A stretch of DNA of 64,000 nt from Hyperoodon ampullatus (Eukaryota > Chordata > Mammalia > Artiodactyla > Ziphiidae): the NCBI GenBank assembly GCA_949752795.1, contig OX457071.1:75605983-75669982 (forward strand). Direction: 5' to 3'. A program made the translations under genes and the position numbers. This document shows, piece after piece, positions 35,681 through 47,084 of the stretch (position 1 is the first letter of the stretch; every line of letters begins with the position of its first letter). The notes beneath the pieces were generated by a model. The model was not told where the DNA came from. It searched no databases and saw only the letters and a list, made by a program, of their open reading frames with translations.

Positions 35681-36713
35681 CATGGATGCATCAGTGGATT
35701 TGGAGGAAGACATTAACTAAATGCTAGAAATAGGAACTCACCACCCAGCAGATCCTTGGGGTCTTTGGTGTTGACGCCGAGCCCTGGCATTTACTGCTGA
35801 CAGGCTGCACTGTCATTGTCATTGCCATAGTCACACAAAGCCAGAACTCAATCCTTCAGAACTCAACACAGCATTTTTGTTTTTAAATAAGGAACAAAGA
35901 TAATTGTGGAAAAATTCATACTGAATTATTAAAATAAATTAGAACAAATTAGGTCACCGTAGTTAACTGTTGGCATATTATGTTCTAATTGTATAAATAA
36001 TAATTCTGCTGTTTTTCTGTTTCTCACTGGGGGGGGAAACCTACAATGTCTTTCTACATTTTATACCTAAAATGGATCTTTGAAATAGAAATAACCTCCT
36101 CTACAGTAATACAATAGGCATAATTACTTGTGAAGGTAATTGCCTTTCAGTCATTTAAGTAATTGCTGTCATCTGGATTCCTGCGTAGCTTCACCTGTAC
36201 ATCTTTTGTGGCACGTAGGGCATTTCCCATGTGATTAATTTTGATGTACATCCCTTTTCTGGGTCCTGGCAGAAGGATCTAGGGTCCGTTGTAGTGTACC
36301 TGGCTGCAGGGTAGGGTGCCGTGCACACAGTGGGTGCTTCATAAAGGGAGTGCAGTGGACCTCCCTGCTCCCGGGCCTGCTGGGCTTCCTCTGTGCCTCC
36401 CAGAGAGACGCAGGGCCGGCTTCAGCCCTGGGCTGTTCATGCCTTGTGGGCCGCTACAGAGACAAAAACTGCAGGTGTGGGTTTTTTTTGAATTTTATTT
36501 TATTTTAGTTTTAAACAGCTGGTTCTTATTAGTTATCCATTTTATACATATTAGTATATATATGTCAATCCCAGTCTCCCAATTCATCCCACCACCACCA
36601 CCCACCGCTTTCCCTCCTTGGTGTCCATACGTTTGTTCTTTACATCTGTGTCTCTATTTCTGCCCTGCAAACCGGTTCATCTGTACCATTTTTCTTGGTT
36701 CCACATATATGCG

Positions 36714-39700
36714 TTAATATACGATATTTTTCTCTTTCTGCCTTACTTCACTCTGTAGGACAGTCTCTAGATCCATCCATGTCTCTACAAATGACTCAAT
36801 TTCATTCCTTTTTATGGCTGAGTAATATTCCATTGTATATATGTACCACATCTTCTTTATCCGTTGGTCTGTTGATGGGCATTTAGGTTGCTTCCATGTC
36901 CTGGCTATTGTAAATAGTGCTGCAGTGAACATTGGGGTGCCATATGTCTTTTTGAATTATAGTTTTCTTTGGGTATATGCCCAGTAGTGGGATTGCTGGG
37001 TCATATGGTAATTCTATTTTTAGTTTTTTAAGGAACCTCCATACTGTTCTCCATGGTGGCTGTATCAGTTTACATTCCCACCAACAGTGCAAGAGGGTTC
37101 CCTTTCCTCCACACGCTCTCCAGCATTTGTTGTTTGTAGATTTTCTGATGATGCCCATTCTAACTGGTGTGAAGTGATAACCTCATTGTAGTTTGGATTT
37201 GCATTTCTTTAATATTCAGTGATGTTGAGCAGCTTTTCATGTGCTTCTTGGCCATCTGTATGTCTTCTTTGGAGAAATATCTATTTAGATCTTCTGCCCA
37301 TTTTTGGATTCGGTTGTTTGTTTTTTTAATATTGAGCTGCATGAGCTGTTTATATATTTTGGAGATTAATCCTTTATCCATTAATTCATTTGCAAATATT
37401 TTCTCCCATTCTGAGGGTTGTCTTTTCGTCTTGTTTGTAGTTTCCTTTGCTTTGCAAAAGCTTTTAAGTTTCATTAGGTCCAATTTGTTTATTTTTGTTT
37501 TTATTTCCATTCCTCTAGGAGGTGGATCAAAAAAGATCTAGCTGTGATTTATGTCAAGGAGTGTTCTTCCTATGTTTTCCTCTAAGAGTTTTATAGTGTC
37601 CAGTCTTACATTTAGGTCTCTAATCCATTTGGAGTTTATTTTTGTGTATGGTGTTAGGGAGTGTTCTAATTTCATTCTTTTCCATGTAGCTGTCCAGTTT
37701 TCCCAGCACCACTTATTGAAGAGACTGTCTTTTCTCCATTGTATATCCTTGCCTCCTTTGTCATAGATTAGTTGACCATAGGTGCGTGGGTTTATCTCTG
37801 GGCTTTCTATCCTGTTCCATTGATCTATATTTCTGTTTTTGTGCTAGTACCATATTGTCTTGATTACTGTAGCTTTGTAGTATAGTCTGAAGTCAGGGAG
37901 TCTGATTCCTCCAGGTCTGTTTTTTTCCCTCAAGACCGTTTTGGCTATTCGGGGTCTTTTGTGTCTCCATACAAATTTTAAGATTTTTTGTTCTAGTTCC
38001 GTAAAAAATGCCATTGGTAATTTGTTAGGGATTGCATTGAATCTGTAGATTGCTTTGGGTAATATAGTCATTTTCACAGTATTGAGATTCTTCCAGTCCA
38101 AGAACATGGTATATCTCTCCATCTATTTGTGTCGTCTTTAATTTCTTTCATCAGTGTCTTATAGTTTTTTGCATACAGATCTTTTGTCTCCCTAGGTAGG
38201 TTTATCTGTAGGTATTTTATTCTTTTTGTTGCAATGGTAAATGGGAGTGTTTCTTTAATTTCTCTTTCAGATTTTTCATCTTTAGTGTATAGGAATGCAA
38301 GAGATTTCTGTGCCTTAATTTTGTATCCTGCAACCTTACCAAATTCATTGATTAGCTCTAAGTGGTTTTCTGGTGGAATCTTTAGGATTCTCTATGTATA
38401 GTATCATGTCATCTGCAAACAGTGACAGTTTTACTTCTTCTTTTCCAATTTGGATTCCTTTTATTTCTTTTTCTTCTCTGATTGCCATGGCTAGGACTTC
38501 CAAAACTATGTTGAATAATAGTGGCGAGAGTGGCCGACATCCTTGTCTTGTTCCTGATCTTAGAGGAAATGCTTTCAGTTTTTCACCATTGAGAATGATG
38601 TTTGCTGTGGCTTTGTCATATATGGCCTTTATTATGTTGAGGTAGGTTCCCTCTGTGCCCACTTTCTGGAGAGCTTTTATCATAAATGGGTGTTGAATTT
38701 TGTCAAAAGCTTTCCATGCATCTATTGAGATGATCATATGGTTTTTCTCCTTCAATTTGTTAATATGGTGTATTACATTGATTGACTTGCATATATTGAA
38801 GAATCCTTGCATCCCTGGGATAAATCCCACTTGATTGTGGTGTATGATCCTTCTAATGTGCTGTTGGATCCTGTTTGTTAGTATTTTGATGAGGATTTTT
38901 ATATCTATATTCATGAGTGATATTGTTCTGTAATTTTTTTTTTTTTTGTAGTATCTTTCTCTGGTTTTGGTATCTGGTTTTGGGAGTGTTCCTTCCTCTG
39001 CAATTTTTTGGAAGAGTTTGAGAAGGATGGGTGTTAGCTGATCTCTAAATGTTTGATAGAATTCGCCTGTGAAGCCATCTGGTCCTGGGCTTTTGTTTGT
39101 TGGAAGATTTTTAATTACAGTTTCCATTTCATTACTTGTGATTTCTCTGTTCATATTTTCTGTTTCTTCCTGGTTCAGTCTTGGAAGTTTATAACTTTCT
39201 AAGAATTTGTCCATTTCTTCCAGGTTGTCCATTTTATTGGCAGTGTTGCTTGTAGTAGTCTCTTAGGATGCTTTGTATCTCTGCAGTGTCTGTTGTAACT
39301 TCTCCTTTTTCATTTCTAATTTTATTGATTTGAGTCCTCTCCCTCTTTTTCTTGTTGAGTCTGGCTAATGGTTTATCAATCTAGTTTATCTTCTCAAAGA
39401 ACCAGCTTTTCATTTTATTGATCTTTGCTATTGATTTCTTTGTTTCTATTTCATTTATTTCTGCTCTGATCTTTATGATTTTTTTCCTTCTACTAACTTT
39501 GGGTTTTGTTTGTTCTTCTTTTTCTAGTTACTTTAGGTGTAAGGTTAGATTGTTTATTTGAGATTTTTCTTGTTTCTTGAGGTAGGATTGTATTGCTGTA
39601 AACTTCCCTCTTAGAACTGTTTTTGCTGCATCCCATAGGTTTTGGATCATCGTGTTTTCATTGTCATTTGTCTCTAGTACTTTTTGATTTCCTCTTTGAT

Positions 39701-40490
39701 TTCTTCAGTGATCTCTTGGTTATTTAGTAACGTATTGTTTAGCCTCCATGTGTTTGTGTTTTTTATGTTTTTTTCCCTGTAGTTGATTTCTAATCTCATA
39801 GTGTTGTGGTCAGAAAAGATGCTTGATATGATTTCAGTTTTCTTAAATTTACTGAGGCTTGATTTGTGATCCAAGATGTGATCTATCCTGGAGAGTGTTC
39901 CGTGTGCACTTGAGAAGCATGTATAATCTGCATTTTTGGATGGAATGTCCTATAAATATCAATTAAATCTATCTAGTCTATTGTGTCATTTAAAGCTTGT
40001 GTTTCCTTATTAATTTTCTGTTTGGATGATCTGTCCATTGGTGTAAGTGAGGTGTTAAAGTCCCCCACTATTATTGTGTTACTGTCAGTTTCCTCTTTTA
40101 TAGCTGTTAGCAGTTGCCTTATGTATTGAGGTGCTCCTGTGTTGGGTGCATATGTATTTATAATTGTTACATCTTCTTCTTGGATTGATCCCTTGATCAT
40201 TATGTAGTGTCCTTCCTTGTCTCTTGTAACATTCTTTATTTTAAGTCTGTTTTATCTGATATGAGTATTGCTCCTCCAGCTCTGTTTTGATTTCCATTTG
40301 CATGGAATACCTTTTTCCATCCCCTCACTTTCAGTCTGTATGTGTCCCTAGGTCTGAAGTGGGTCTCTTGTAGACAGCATATATATGGGTCTTGTTTTTG
40401 TATCCATTCAGCGAGTCTGTGTCTTTTGGTTGGAGCATTTAATCCATTCATGTTTAAGATGATTATCGATAGTATGTTCCTATTACCATT
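36714..40490 (-). pseudogene. L1 ORF2 (endonuclease and reverse transcriptase), disrupted
   Basis: Pieces in successive frames on the minus strand are: 40236-40451 (N-terminal endonuclease, NGLNAPTKRHRLAEWIQKQD), 39973-40200 (YAPNTGAPQYI, endonuclease VGDFNT motif), 39674-39874, 38345-39232 (reverse transcriptase, with [15 protein letters not shown] and the catalytic FADDMILY motif), 37844-38122, 37160-37510, 36883-37158 and 36714-36932 (C-terminal MEYYSAIKRNE segment). At least seven frame or stop interruptions separate them. The order and spacing equal a normal ORF2 of about 1,250 residues, so this is simple decay. Confidence 0.92.
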
Positions 40491-40798
40491 TTCTTAATTG
40501 TTTTGGGTTTGTTTTTGTAGGTCCTTTTCTTCTCTTGTATTTCCCACTTAGAGAAGTTCCTTTAGCATTTGTTTTAGAGCTGGTTTGTTGGTGCTGAATT
40601 CTCTTAGCTTTTGCTTGTCTGTAAAGCTTTTGATTTCTCCATAGAATCTGAATGAGATCTTTGCCAGGTAGAGTAATCTTGGTTGTAGGTTCTTCCCTTT
40701 CAGCACTTTAAATATATCATGCCACTCCCTTCTGGCTTGTAGAATTTCTTGTAGAAATCAGCTGTTAACCTTATGGGAGTTCCCTTGTATGTTATTTG

Positions 40799-41450
40799 TC
40801 ATTTTTCCCTTGCTGCTTTCAATAATTTTTCTTTGTCTTTAATTTTTACCGGTTTGATTACTATGTGTCTCAGCATGTTTCTCCTTGGGTTTATCCTGTA
40901 TGGGACTCTCTGCACTTCCTGGACTTGGATGGCTATTTCCTTTCCCATGTTAGGGAAGTTTTCGACTGTAATCTCTTCAGATATTTTCTCGGGTCCTTTC
41001 TCTCTCTCTTCTCCTTCTGGAACCCCTGTAATGTGAATGTTGTTGTGTTTAGTGTTGTCCCAGAGGTCTCTTAGGCTGTCTTCATTGCTCTTCATTCTTT
41101 TTTCTTTATTCTGTTTCACAGCAGTGAATTCCACCATTCTGTCTTCCAGGTCGCTTATCCGTTCTTCTGCCTCAGTTATTCTGCTGTTGATTCCTTCTAG
41201 TGTAGTTTTCATTTCAGTTATTGTATTGTTCATGTCTGTTTGTTTGTTCTTTAATCCTTCTAGGTCTTTGTTAAACATTTCTTGCATCTTCTCGATCTTT
41301 GCCTCCATTCTTTTTCCGAGGTCCTGGGTCGTCTGCACTATCTGAATTCTTTCTCTGGAAGGTTACCTATGTCCACTTCATTTAGTTGTTTTTCTGTGGT
41401 TTTATCTTGTTCCTTCATCTGGTACATAGCCCTCTGCCTTTTTATCTTGT
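40799..41450 (-). pseudogene. L1 ORF1 (coiled-coil RNA-binding protein), disrupted
   Basis: The 179-codon open stretch at 40799-41338 begins MQTTQDLGKRMEAKIEKMQE and contains the heptad-rich coiled coil (ITEAEERISDLEDRMVE) and the start of the RNA-recognition domain (NNIHITGVPEGEE, FPNMGKEIAIQVQE, RINPRR). It stops early at AAREK, short of the usual ~300-plus residues; more N-terminal sequence lies out of frame up to about 41450. Confidence 0.88.
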
Positions 41451-41459
41451 CTGTCTTTC

Positions 41460-42350
41460 TGTGACTATGGTTTTCGTTTCACAGGCTGCAGGATTGTAGC
41501 TCTTCTTGCTTCTGCTGTCTGCCCTCTGGTGGATGAGGCTATCTAAGAAGCTTGTGTAACCTTCCTGATGGGAGGGACTGGTGGTGGGTAGAGCTGGGTG
41601 TTGCTCTGGTGGGCAGGGCTCAGTAAAACTTCAATTCACTTGTCTGCTGATGGGTGGAGCTGAGTTCCCTCCCTGTTGGTTGTTTGGCCTGAGGCGACCC
41701 AGCACTGGAAGCTACAGCCTCTTTGGTGGGGCTAATGGCAGACTCTGGGAGGGCTCACGCCAAGGAGTACTTCCCAGAACTTCTGCTGCCAGTGTCCTTG
41801 TCCCTGTGGTGAGCCACAGCCACCCCCCGCCTCTGCAGGAGACCCTCCAACACTAGCAGGTAGGTCTGGTTCAGTCTCCTCTGGGGTCACTGCTTCTTCC
41901 CCTGGGTCCCGATGCGCACACTACTTTGTGTGTGCCCTCCAAGCGTGGAGTCTCTGTTTCCCCCAGGGCTGTTGAAGTTCTGCAGTCAAATCCCACTGGC
42001 CTTCCTAGTCTGATTCTCTAGGAATTCCTCCTCCCGTTGCCAGACCCCCAGGTTGGGAAGCCTGACGTGGGGCTCAGAACCTGTACTCCAGTGGTGGACT
42101 TCTGTGGTATAAGTGTTCTCCAGTTTGTGAGTCACCCACCCAGCAGTTATGGGATTTGATTTTATTGTGATTGCGCCCCTCCTACCATCTCATTGTGGCT
42201 TCTCCTTTGTCTTTGGATGTGGGGTGTCTTTTTTGGTGAGTTGCAGTGTCTTCCTGTCAATGACTGTTCAGCAGTTAGTTGTGATTCCGGTGCTCTCGCA
42301 AGAGGGAGTGAGCGCACGTCCTTGTTCTCTGCCATCTTGAACCAATCCTC
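41460..42350 (-). promoter_or_regulatory. L1 5' UTR / promoter region (antisense to MIPEP)
   Basis: GC-richer than the L1 body. The stretch ends in the L1 5' start motif near 42331-42343. L1 5' UTRs in other mammals carry an internal sense promoter and often an antisense one (family knowledge). Here the L1 sense promoter points away from MIPEP transcription and an antisense promoter would point along it. Activity is not shown by sequence. Confidence 0.55.
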
Positions 42351-43031
42351 ATGCAGGTGTTTTAATAAAAGAAACTCAGGCAAGGGTGTAAATTATCTGA
42401 CGTACGAAGTTCATTCAGTCAGTGTTATTTTGAAGTAAATTTGCAGTAATGCTCTCCAACCCCATTGAAAAAGGGGTATAGACTGTTACAGAAAATTGTT
42501 TCTGAATAGCTCTGCACTGAGTTTGTAAAGGTTGCGAATTGCTGAGCGTGGTTGAGGGTATAACTCGAAGTACTTTTGTATTGAAATGACGTGGCTCAGT
42601 GAGAACAGCACTGATAGCAGGAGACCCTTGAAACAGAGCACAGTGGAGATCTGCCTGTCTTTACTGTGGAAAAGGAGCCTTGCAAGAGAGGACTGTGGGG
42701 CTTGGGGCTGGCTGTGGACATGTCAGCGTGGCCTGGTTGTCAGGAGCAGGCGGTGTATGGGGCTCAGGCCCCAGCCACAGGTGGTTTGGAGCAAAGAGGT
42801 CCACGTTTGTGCAAGGCAAGCACTGCCGTCAAATGTGTTTGTGTCAAATTGGTGAAAACTTTCAGTCCTCAGACTTTCTGGATTGTGGAATTCCAGTGGA
42901 AGGATCTAGTCCTGTAGTCAGAGCAGTTTGAATGAGGACCTCATTGAGTTCTGCTCTGTCCATGGCCCAGCTGTGAAAGTTGAATGAAACTTTAAGTTTT
43001 ATGTGCCTAACCCCAATTCTGACCTCATTGT

Positions 43032-43239
43032 ATTTTTTTGAGGGGGTAGGGTACATGGGCCTCTCACTGTTGTGGCCTTGCCTGCTGTGGAGCACAGGCT
43101 CCGGACGCACAGGCCCAGTGGCCATGGCTCACGGGCCCAGCCGCTCTGCGGCATGTGGGATCTTCCCGGACCAGGGCACGAACCCGTGTCCCCTGCATCG
43201 GCAGGCGGACTCTCAACCACTGCACCACCAGGGAAGCCC
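43032..43239 (-). mobile_element. CHR-type SINE, antisense
   Basis: Short poly-T, GTACATGGGCCTCTCACTGT, GGAGCACAGGCTCCGGACGC and inverted head ending CCACCAGGGAAGCCC; B-box complement GGGCACGAACCC. Target duplication not clear. Confidence 0.92.
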
Positions 43240-43261
43240 ATCAATAGTAATTTTTAAGTTA

Positions 43262-43370
43262 ACAAAGTCTCCTAGAATGTAAACCCCTTGAGAACTGGGA
43301 TTTTCATCTGTTTTGTTCACTGATATATCACCATAATGGGCAATCAGTAAATGTTTGCTGAGTGAATTAT
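43262..43370 (+). mobile_element. L2 LINE 3' end
   Basis: agaatgtaaaccccttgaga, actgggattttcatctgttt and aatcagtaaatgtttgctga match the L2 3' UTR ending. Confidence 0.75.
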
Positions 43371-43499
43371 CACTGAGCTGCACACAACCCTGGCTCCCAC
43401 TCGAGGACAAAGAAACCATTAGAGTCAGACTCAGGGACTTTAAAATAACTAGTAACTGAGATAATTTTAAAGTAACTCTTGGATGGGGATTTAAATAAC

Positions 43500-44120
43500 T
43501 GTGTTAAGTGATATCATGGATAAGGTGGACAACATGTATGAACAGATGGAGAAGAGAGATGGAAACTATGAGAAACAGTCAAGTGGAGATGCAGGAAATA
43601 AAGCCATGGTATCATGTATGAGGAATTCCTTTGAGGGGATCATCTGTACACTTGACACAGCTGAGGAAAGCGTGAACTTAAAGATAGGTCAATAGAAATT
43701 GTCCAAACAGAAATACAAGGGCAGGGGGAGTGTTAGGGGGAGGGAAGGCAAAATAGAGCATCCAAGGAACTTTGGGACAATATCAGACGATGTAACGTAC
43801 ATGTAGTTGGAGTTCCACAAATGAGAAGAGGGAAATAAGGCATAAGAAATAGGCGAAGGGATAATGGTTGAGAATTTGCCAAAAATGATGAAAATCAAGC
43901 CAGCAATCCAAGACGCTTAGCGAACCCCATGCAGTATAAATGAAAACAGTACACACCAAGACACATAGTAATCAAACTGCTGGAAACCAAAGATAAAAAC
44001 CATGAAGGAAGCCAGAGAAAAAAAGACACATTACCAACAGAGGAACAAAGACAGAGATTATAGAGGGACGCTCGTCAGAGACAAAGTCTGAACTGCAAGA
44101 TCCATAGCATGAGATATATT
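43500..44120 (+). mobile_element. Old L1 ORF1-region fragment, sense
   Basis: atccaaggaactttgggaca, ttggagttccacaaatgaga, taatggttgagaatttgcca and gaaaccaaagataaaaacca correspond in order to the L1 ORF1 C-terminal region. Frameshifted throughout; the 64-codon frame at 43501-43695 is part of it. Confidence 0.7.
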
Positions 44121-44649
44121 TGATTAAAACATCAGAAGGAACATTTCCTCATTAGCACCAATCTTCTCTAAATATGAACTGGACCCTGCAGATGAGGAAC
44201 TGGCTCACTGTTTGATAGCTAGTTCTACTTAAAGTGAGAGAAAATGTTTTCAAAATGTGAGTTAAGGACCAAGTTCTGTGGCAGATGTTGAAATAGGGAA
44301 GATATACTAGTAACACAGTGAAACGAGATTTCATTGTTCTTCTAAAAGCCTTAAGATGATCATAGAGTGGAGAAAGTGTCCTTTGCTAAAGCTGGGTAAT
44401 TTGAGGAGACATGTACTTCATTAAGTGTACTTGACTGTTTTATAAATGAAAATATAAACAGGAAACAAAGTACATTTTCTTATTAAGAATTTGATTGTTA
44501 GGTGCTACAGAGAGAGAACTGTTTAGCTGTAATTCATGTCTCCTAAGAATTTATAAATCTGAAACAGACCATATTTAGAGAATATGTCGGTAGAACAGTA
44601 CAATGTAAATAAAGTGGACGAAGTCAGTGGTCATTGTGTCATATAGAGC

Positions 44650-44830
44650 AGCTATAATCGTGAGCAGTACTGGCTACCAGTTAGTCAGCATCCGCTCTGT
44701 GAAACCTGACATAATACACTTTTAAAATACACTATCTTGTTCAATCGTTATCTAATTCTCTGAAACTGTAACATGGACGTTTTACAAGTGAGGAAAACGT
44801 GGCTTAGAGAATTCAGTGATTGGCTCTTCA
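44650..44830 (-). mobile_element. MIR fragment, antisense
   Basis: tactggctaccagttagtca, ccgctctgtgaaacctgaca, tggacgttttacaagtgagg and aaaacgtggcttagagaatt fit a diverged antisense MIR. Confidence 0.5.
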
Positions 44831-45470
44831 CTGTGATTGGTTACTCTGAAGGTTATTCTTGATCTGTAGCCTCCTCTGTATGCTTTTCACTCTTTGATGA
44901 ACACGGCAGCATCCAGATCTGCAGGGGAGCAGACAACGTCACATCATGGTTGGGACAGGAGACTTCGTGATCAGTACAAGGGATAGTTCCTACTTTGGAA
45001 ATCATGAAGATCGTGGTACAAGCTGGTAAAACACGCAGCTGATTCTATAGTGAAAGAGTCTTTATTATTTCTACTGCCTTGGACTTCATTAAATTTTCAT
45101 TTTAACATAATGAAAAAATCCTGTTTGAGGTTCAGGCATTTTAAAGCGTTTTCTTTTCTATGTGGTTGCTCGCTGCCTGCTGACTTGGATGTATTCATTC
45201 TGTCTTTCTTCAATATATCGATGCCAGAGGTGAGCCCGTACTTTGACTTCAGGAGCCAATACTGTGAAACATCTGTGCTATTCTGTGGACACATCCATCT
45301 TTGGAATAACAGCAAAGATTGAATTATTGGTGTCAGTATTGGTTGCCATGACTCTGGTTGGTAAAGTGATATTCACAGAAGAAAATCTTGACCAGGAAAC
45401 ATTGTTTCTAATTTGAAGTTTAAGATTTAACTTCTAAATATTGTATATCAAAAAAAAAATTGTATATAGG

Positions 45471-45660
45471 GGGCTTCCCTGGTGGCGCAGTGGTTGCGAG
45501 TCCGCCTGCCGATGCAGGGGATGTGGGTTCGTGCCCCGGTCTGGGAAGATCCCACATGCCGCGGAGCGGCTGGGCCCATGAGCCATGGCCGCTGAGCCTG
45601 CGCATCCGGAGCCTGTGCTCCGCAACGGGAGAGGCCACAGCAGTGAGAAGCCCGCGTACC

Positions 45661-45698
<38 letters not shown>
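45471..45698 (+). mobile_element. CHR-type SINE with a pure 37-A tail (very young)
   Basis: Full-length CHR SINE with intact head, B-box GGGTTCGTGCCCCGG and GAGCCTGTGCTCCGCAACGG body. It ends in 37 uninterrupted A residues (45663-45699). Flanking copies of aaattgtatatagg lie at 45457-45470 and 45697-45710. The long pure tail and identical duplications point to a recent insertion. Confidence 0.95.
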
Positions 45699-45702
<4 letters not shown>

Positions 45703-45711
45703 TATATAGGG

Positions 45712-45820
45712 GATTCCCTGGTGGTCCAGTGGTTAGGATTTTGCGCTTTCACTGCCATGGACCCATGTTCAGTCCCTGGTCAGGGAACTAAGATCCCACA
45801 AGCCGTGTGGTGCAGCCAAA
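45712..45820 (+). mobile_element. tRNA-derived SINE (CHR-2-like), same target site
   Basis: Begins GATTCCCTGGTGGTCCAGTG immediately after the middle copy of the target duplication. It ends CAGCC plus A tail and is followed by aaattgtata (45824-45833), a third copy of the start of that duplication. Confidence 0.92.
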
Positions 45821-46194
45821 AAAAAATTGTATAGAACTTAAGTTCAGTGTGGATGTTATTTAAATTTTGTTCTACTTTATCTTTGTTATTAATTTTGAAA
45901 AAGGCAGTACTTTCTAAGGGAGTAAATATATAATTCCCTTCCGTGAGCTGAAGTACATTTATTAATTCCAGTTGACTAACGGCCCAACTAGATTAAAAAA
46001 AAAAAAGAACATCCATTTTCCTGTTTACACCACACACAATATAAATGTATTATTTAATTTGTGATTTGATCGGTTAATAATCCTTTCCTCTGAACTGTTC
46101 TGTTAGGACAGTATTTACCTTCTAGTTAAATGTTTCCTTACATTTTTGGTAAACATTCTTTGTATTCACTACTGTATGTACAGTGGGCCTTGAA

Positions 46195-46330
46195 TACATA
46201 GTTTGGGGAGGGTTTTTTTGTACTTTTTATTTTGAAATAACTGTAGACTCATAGGAAGTTGCAAAAAGTAATCCAGGAGTCCCATGTAACCTTCATTTCC
46301 CCCAACATTTTATAGAACTGTGTAGCACAT
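46195..46330 (-). mobile_element. L1M 3' fragment, antisense
   Basis: tttttattttgaaataactg, tagactcataggaagttgca and ccaacattttatagaactgt follow the antisense L1M 3' order. Confidence 0.55.
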
Positions 46331-46353
46331 GTGGGTTTTCTGAATATGTAATT

Positions 46354-46480
46354 GTTTATTTTCCTTTTTGGCCGTGCCACTTGGCTTTGTGGGATCTTAA
46401 TTCTCTGACCAGGGATCAAACCCAGGCCCCAGGCAGTGGGAGTGTGGAGTTCCAATCACTGGACCATCAGGGAATTCCCT
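46354..46480 (-). mobile_element. tRNA-derived SINE (CHR-2-like), antisense
   Basis: T-rich start, GGCCGTGCCACTTGGCTTTG, GACCAGGGATCAAACCC (degenerate B-box) and inverted head ending ATCAGGGAATTCCC. Flanked by tgaatatgtaatt at 46341-46353 and 46481-46493. Confidence 0.92.
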
Positions 46481-46493
46481 TGAATATGTAATT

Positions 46494-46836
46494 TTTTTTG
46501 TCTTTTTAAAAAAAAATAAATTTATTTATTTATTTTTGGCTGCGTTGGGTCTTCGTTGCTGCATGTGGGCTTTCTCTAGTTATGGTGAGTGGGGGCTACT
46601 CTTCGTTGCGGTGTGTGGGCTTCTTATTGCGGTGGCTTCTCTTGTTGTGGAGCACGGGCTCTAGGCGCACGGGCTTCAGTAGTTGTGGCACACGGGCTCT
46701 AGAGAGCAGGCTCAGTAGTTGTGGTGCATGAGCTTAGTTCTTCTGAGGCATGTGGGATCTTCCCGGACCAGGGCTCGAACCTGTGTCCCCTGCATTGGCA
46801 GGCGGATTCCTAACCACTGCGCCACCAGGGAAGTCC
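46494..46836 (-). mobile_element. CHR-1-type SINE, long form, antisense, same target site
   Basis: T/A-rich start, GGCTGCGTTGGGTCTTCGTT, repeated GTAGTTGTGG(C/T) body and inverted head ending CCACCAGGGAAGTCC. It begins directly after the second copy of tgaatatgtaatt and is followed by a third at 46837-46849. Confidence 0.94.
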
Positions 46837-47084
46837 TGAATATGTAATTTTTGATAAACTGTTTTCAGTTGTCTTTTTGTGCTCTTTTTCGTTGCATCTT
46901 TTGTTTTATTGTAAACCTGACCAGGAAAGAATTAAGCCTCCTTAAATTTGTCCCTTTGTTTGCCCTTGCTAGATGGGTTTGAATCTTGGGAGACACTGGC
47001 CTCAAAGTAAGCTACTTACAGATGAAAGGGGTCTGTTGGGTTTGGTTCTTAGACCCAGTATTGGCATTTCCTCCTCACTGTCTC

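Larger units (their letters stand above)
36479..42350 (-). mobile_element. Nearly full-length antisense L1 retrotransposon (5.9 kb)
   Basis: The 3' end is at 36479-36490 (poly-T on this strand), followed by 3' UTR, ORF2, ORF1 and 5' UTR, with the 5' end near 42343 (gccatcttgaacc, the complement of a GGTTCAAGATGGC start). A short target duplication, tgcaggtgt, occurs at 36470-36478 and 42352-42360. The right copy is followed by ttt|aa, giving an L1-endonuclease-like TTTT/AA site at 42360-42365. Both ORFs are broken by stops and frameshifts, so it is not autonomous. Confidence 0.93.

Noticed and set aside
38345..39232. 295-codon reverse transcriptase frame as a gene or retron-like system
   Set aside because: It is part of a decayed L1 ORF2 within a recognisable L1 with 3' and 5' ends.
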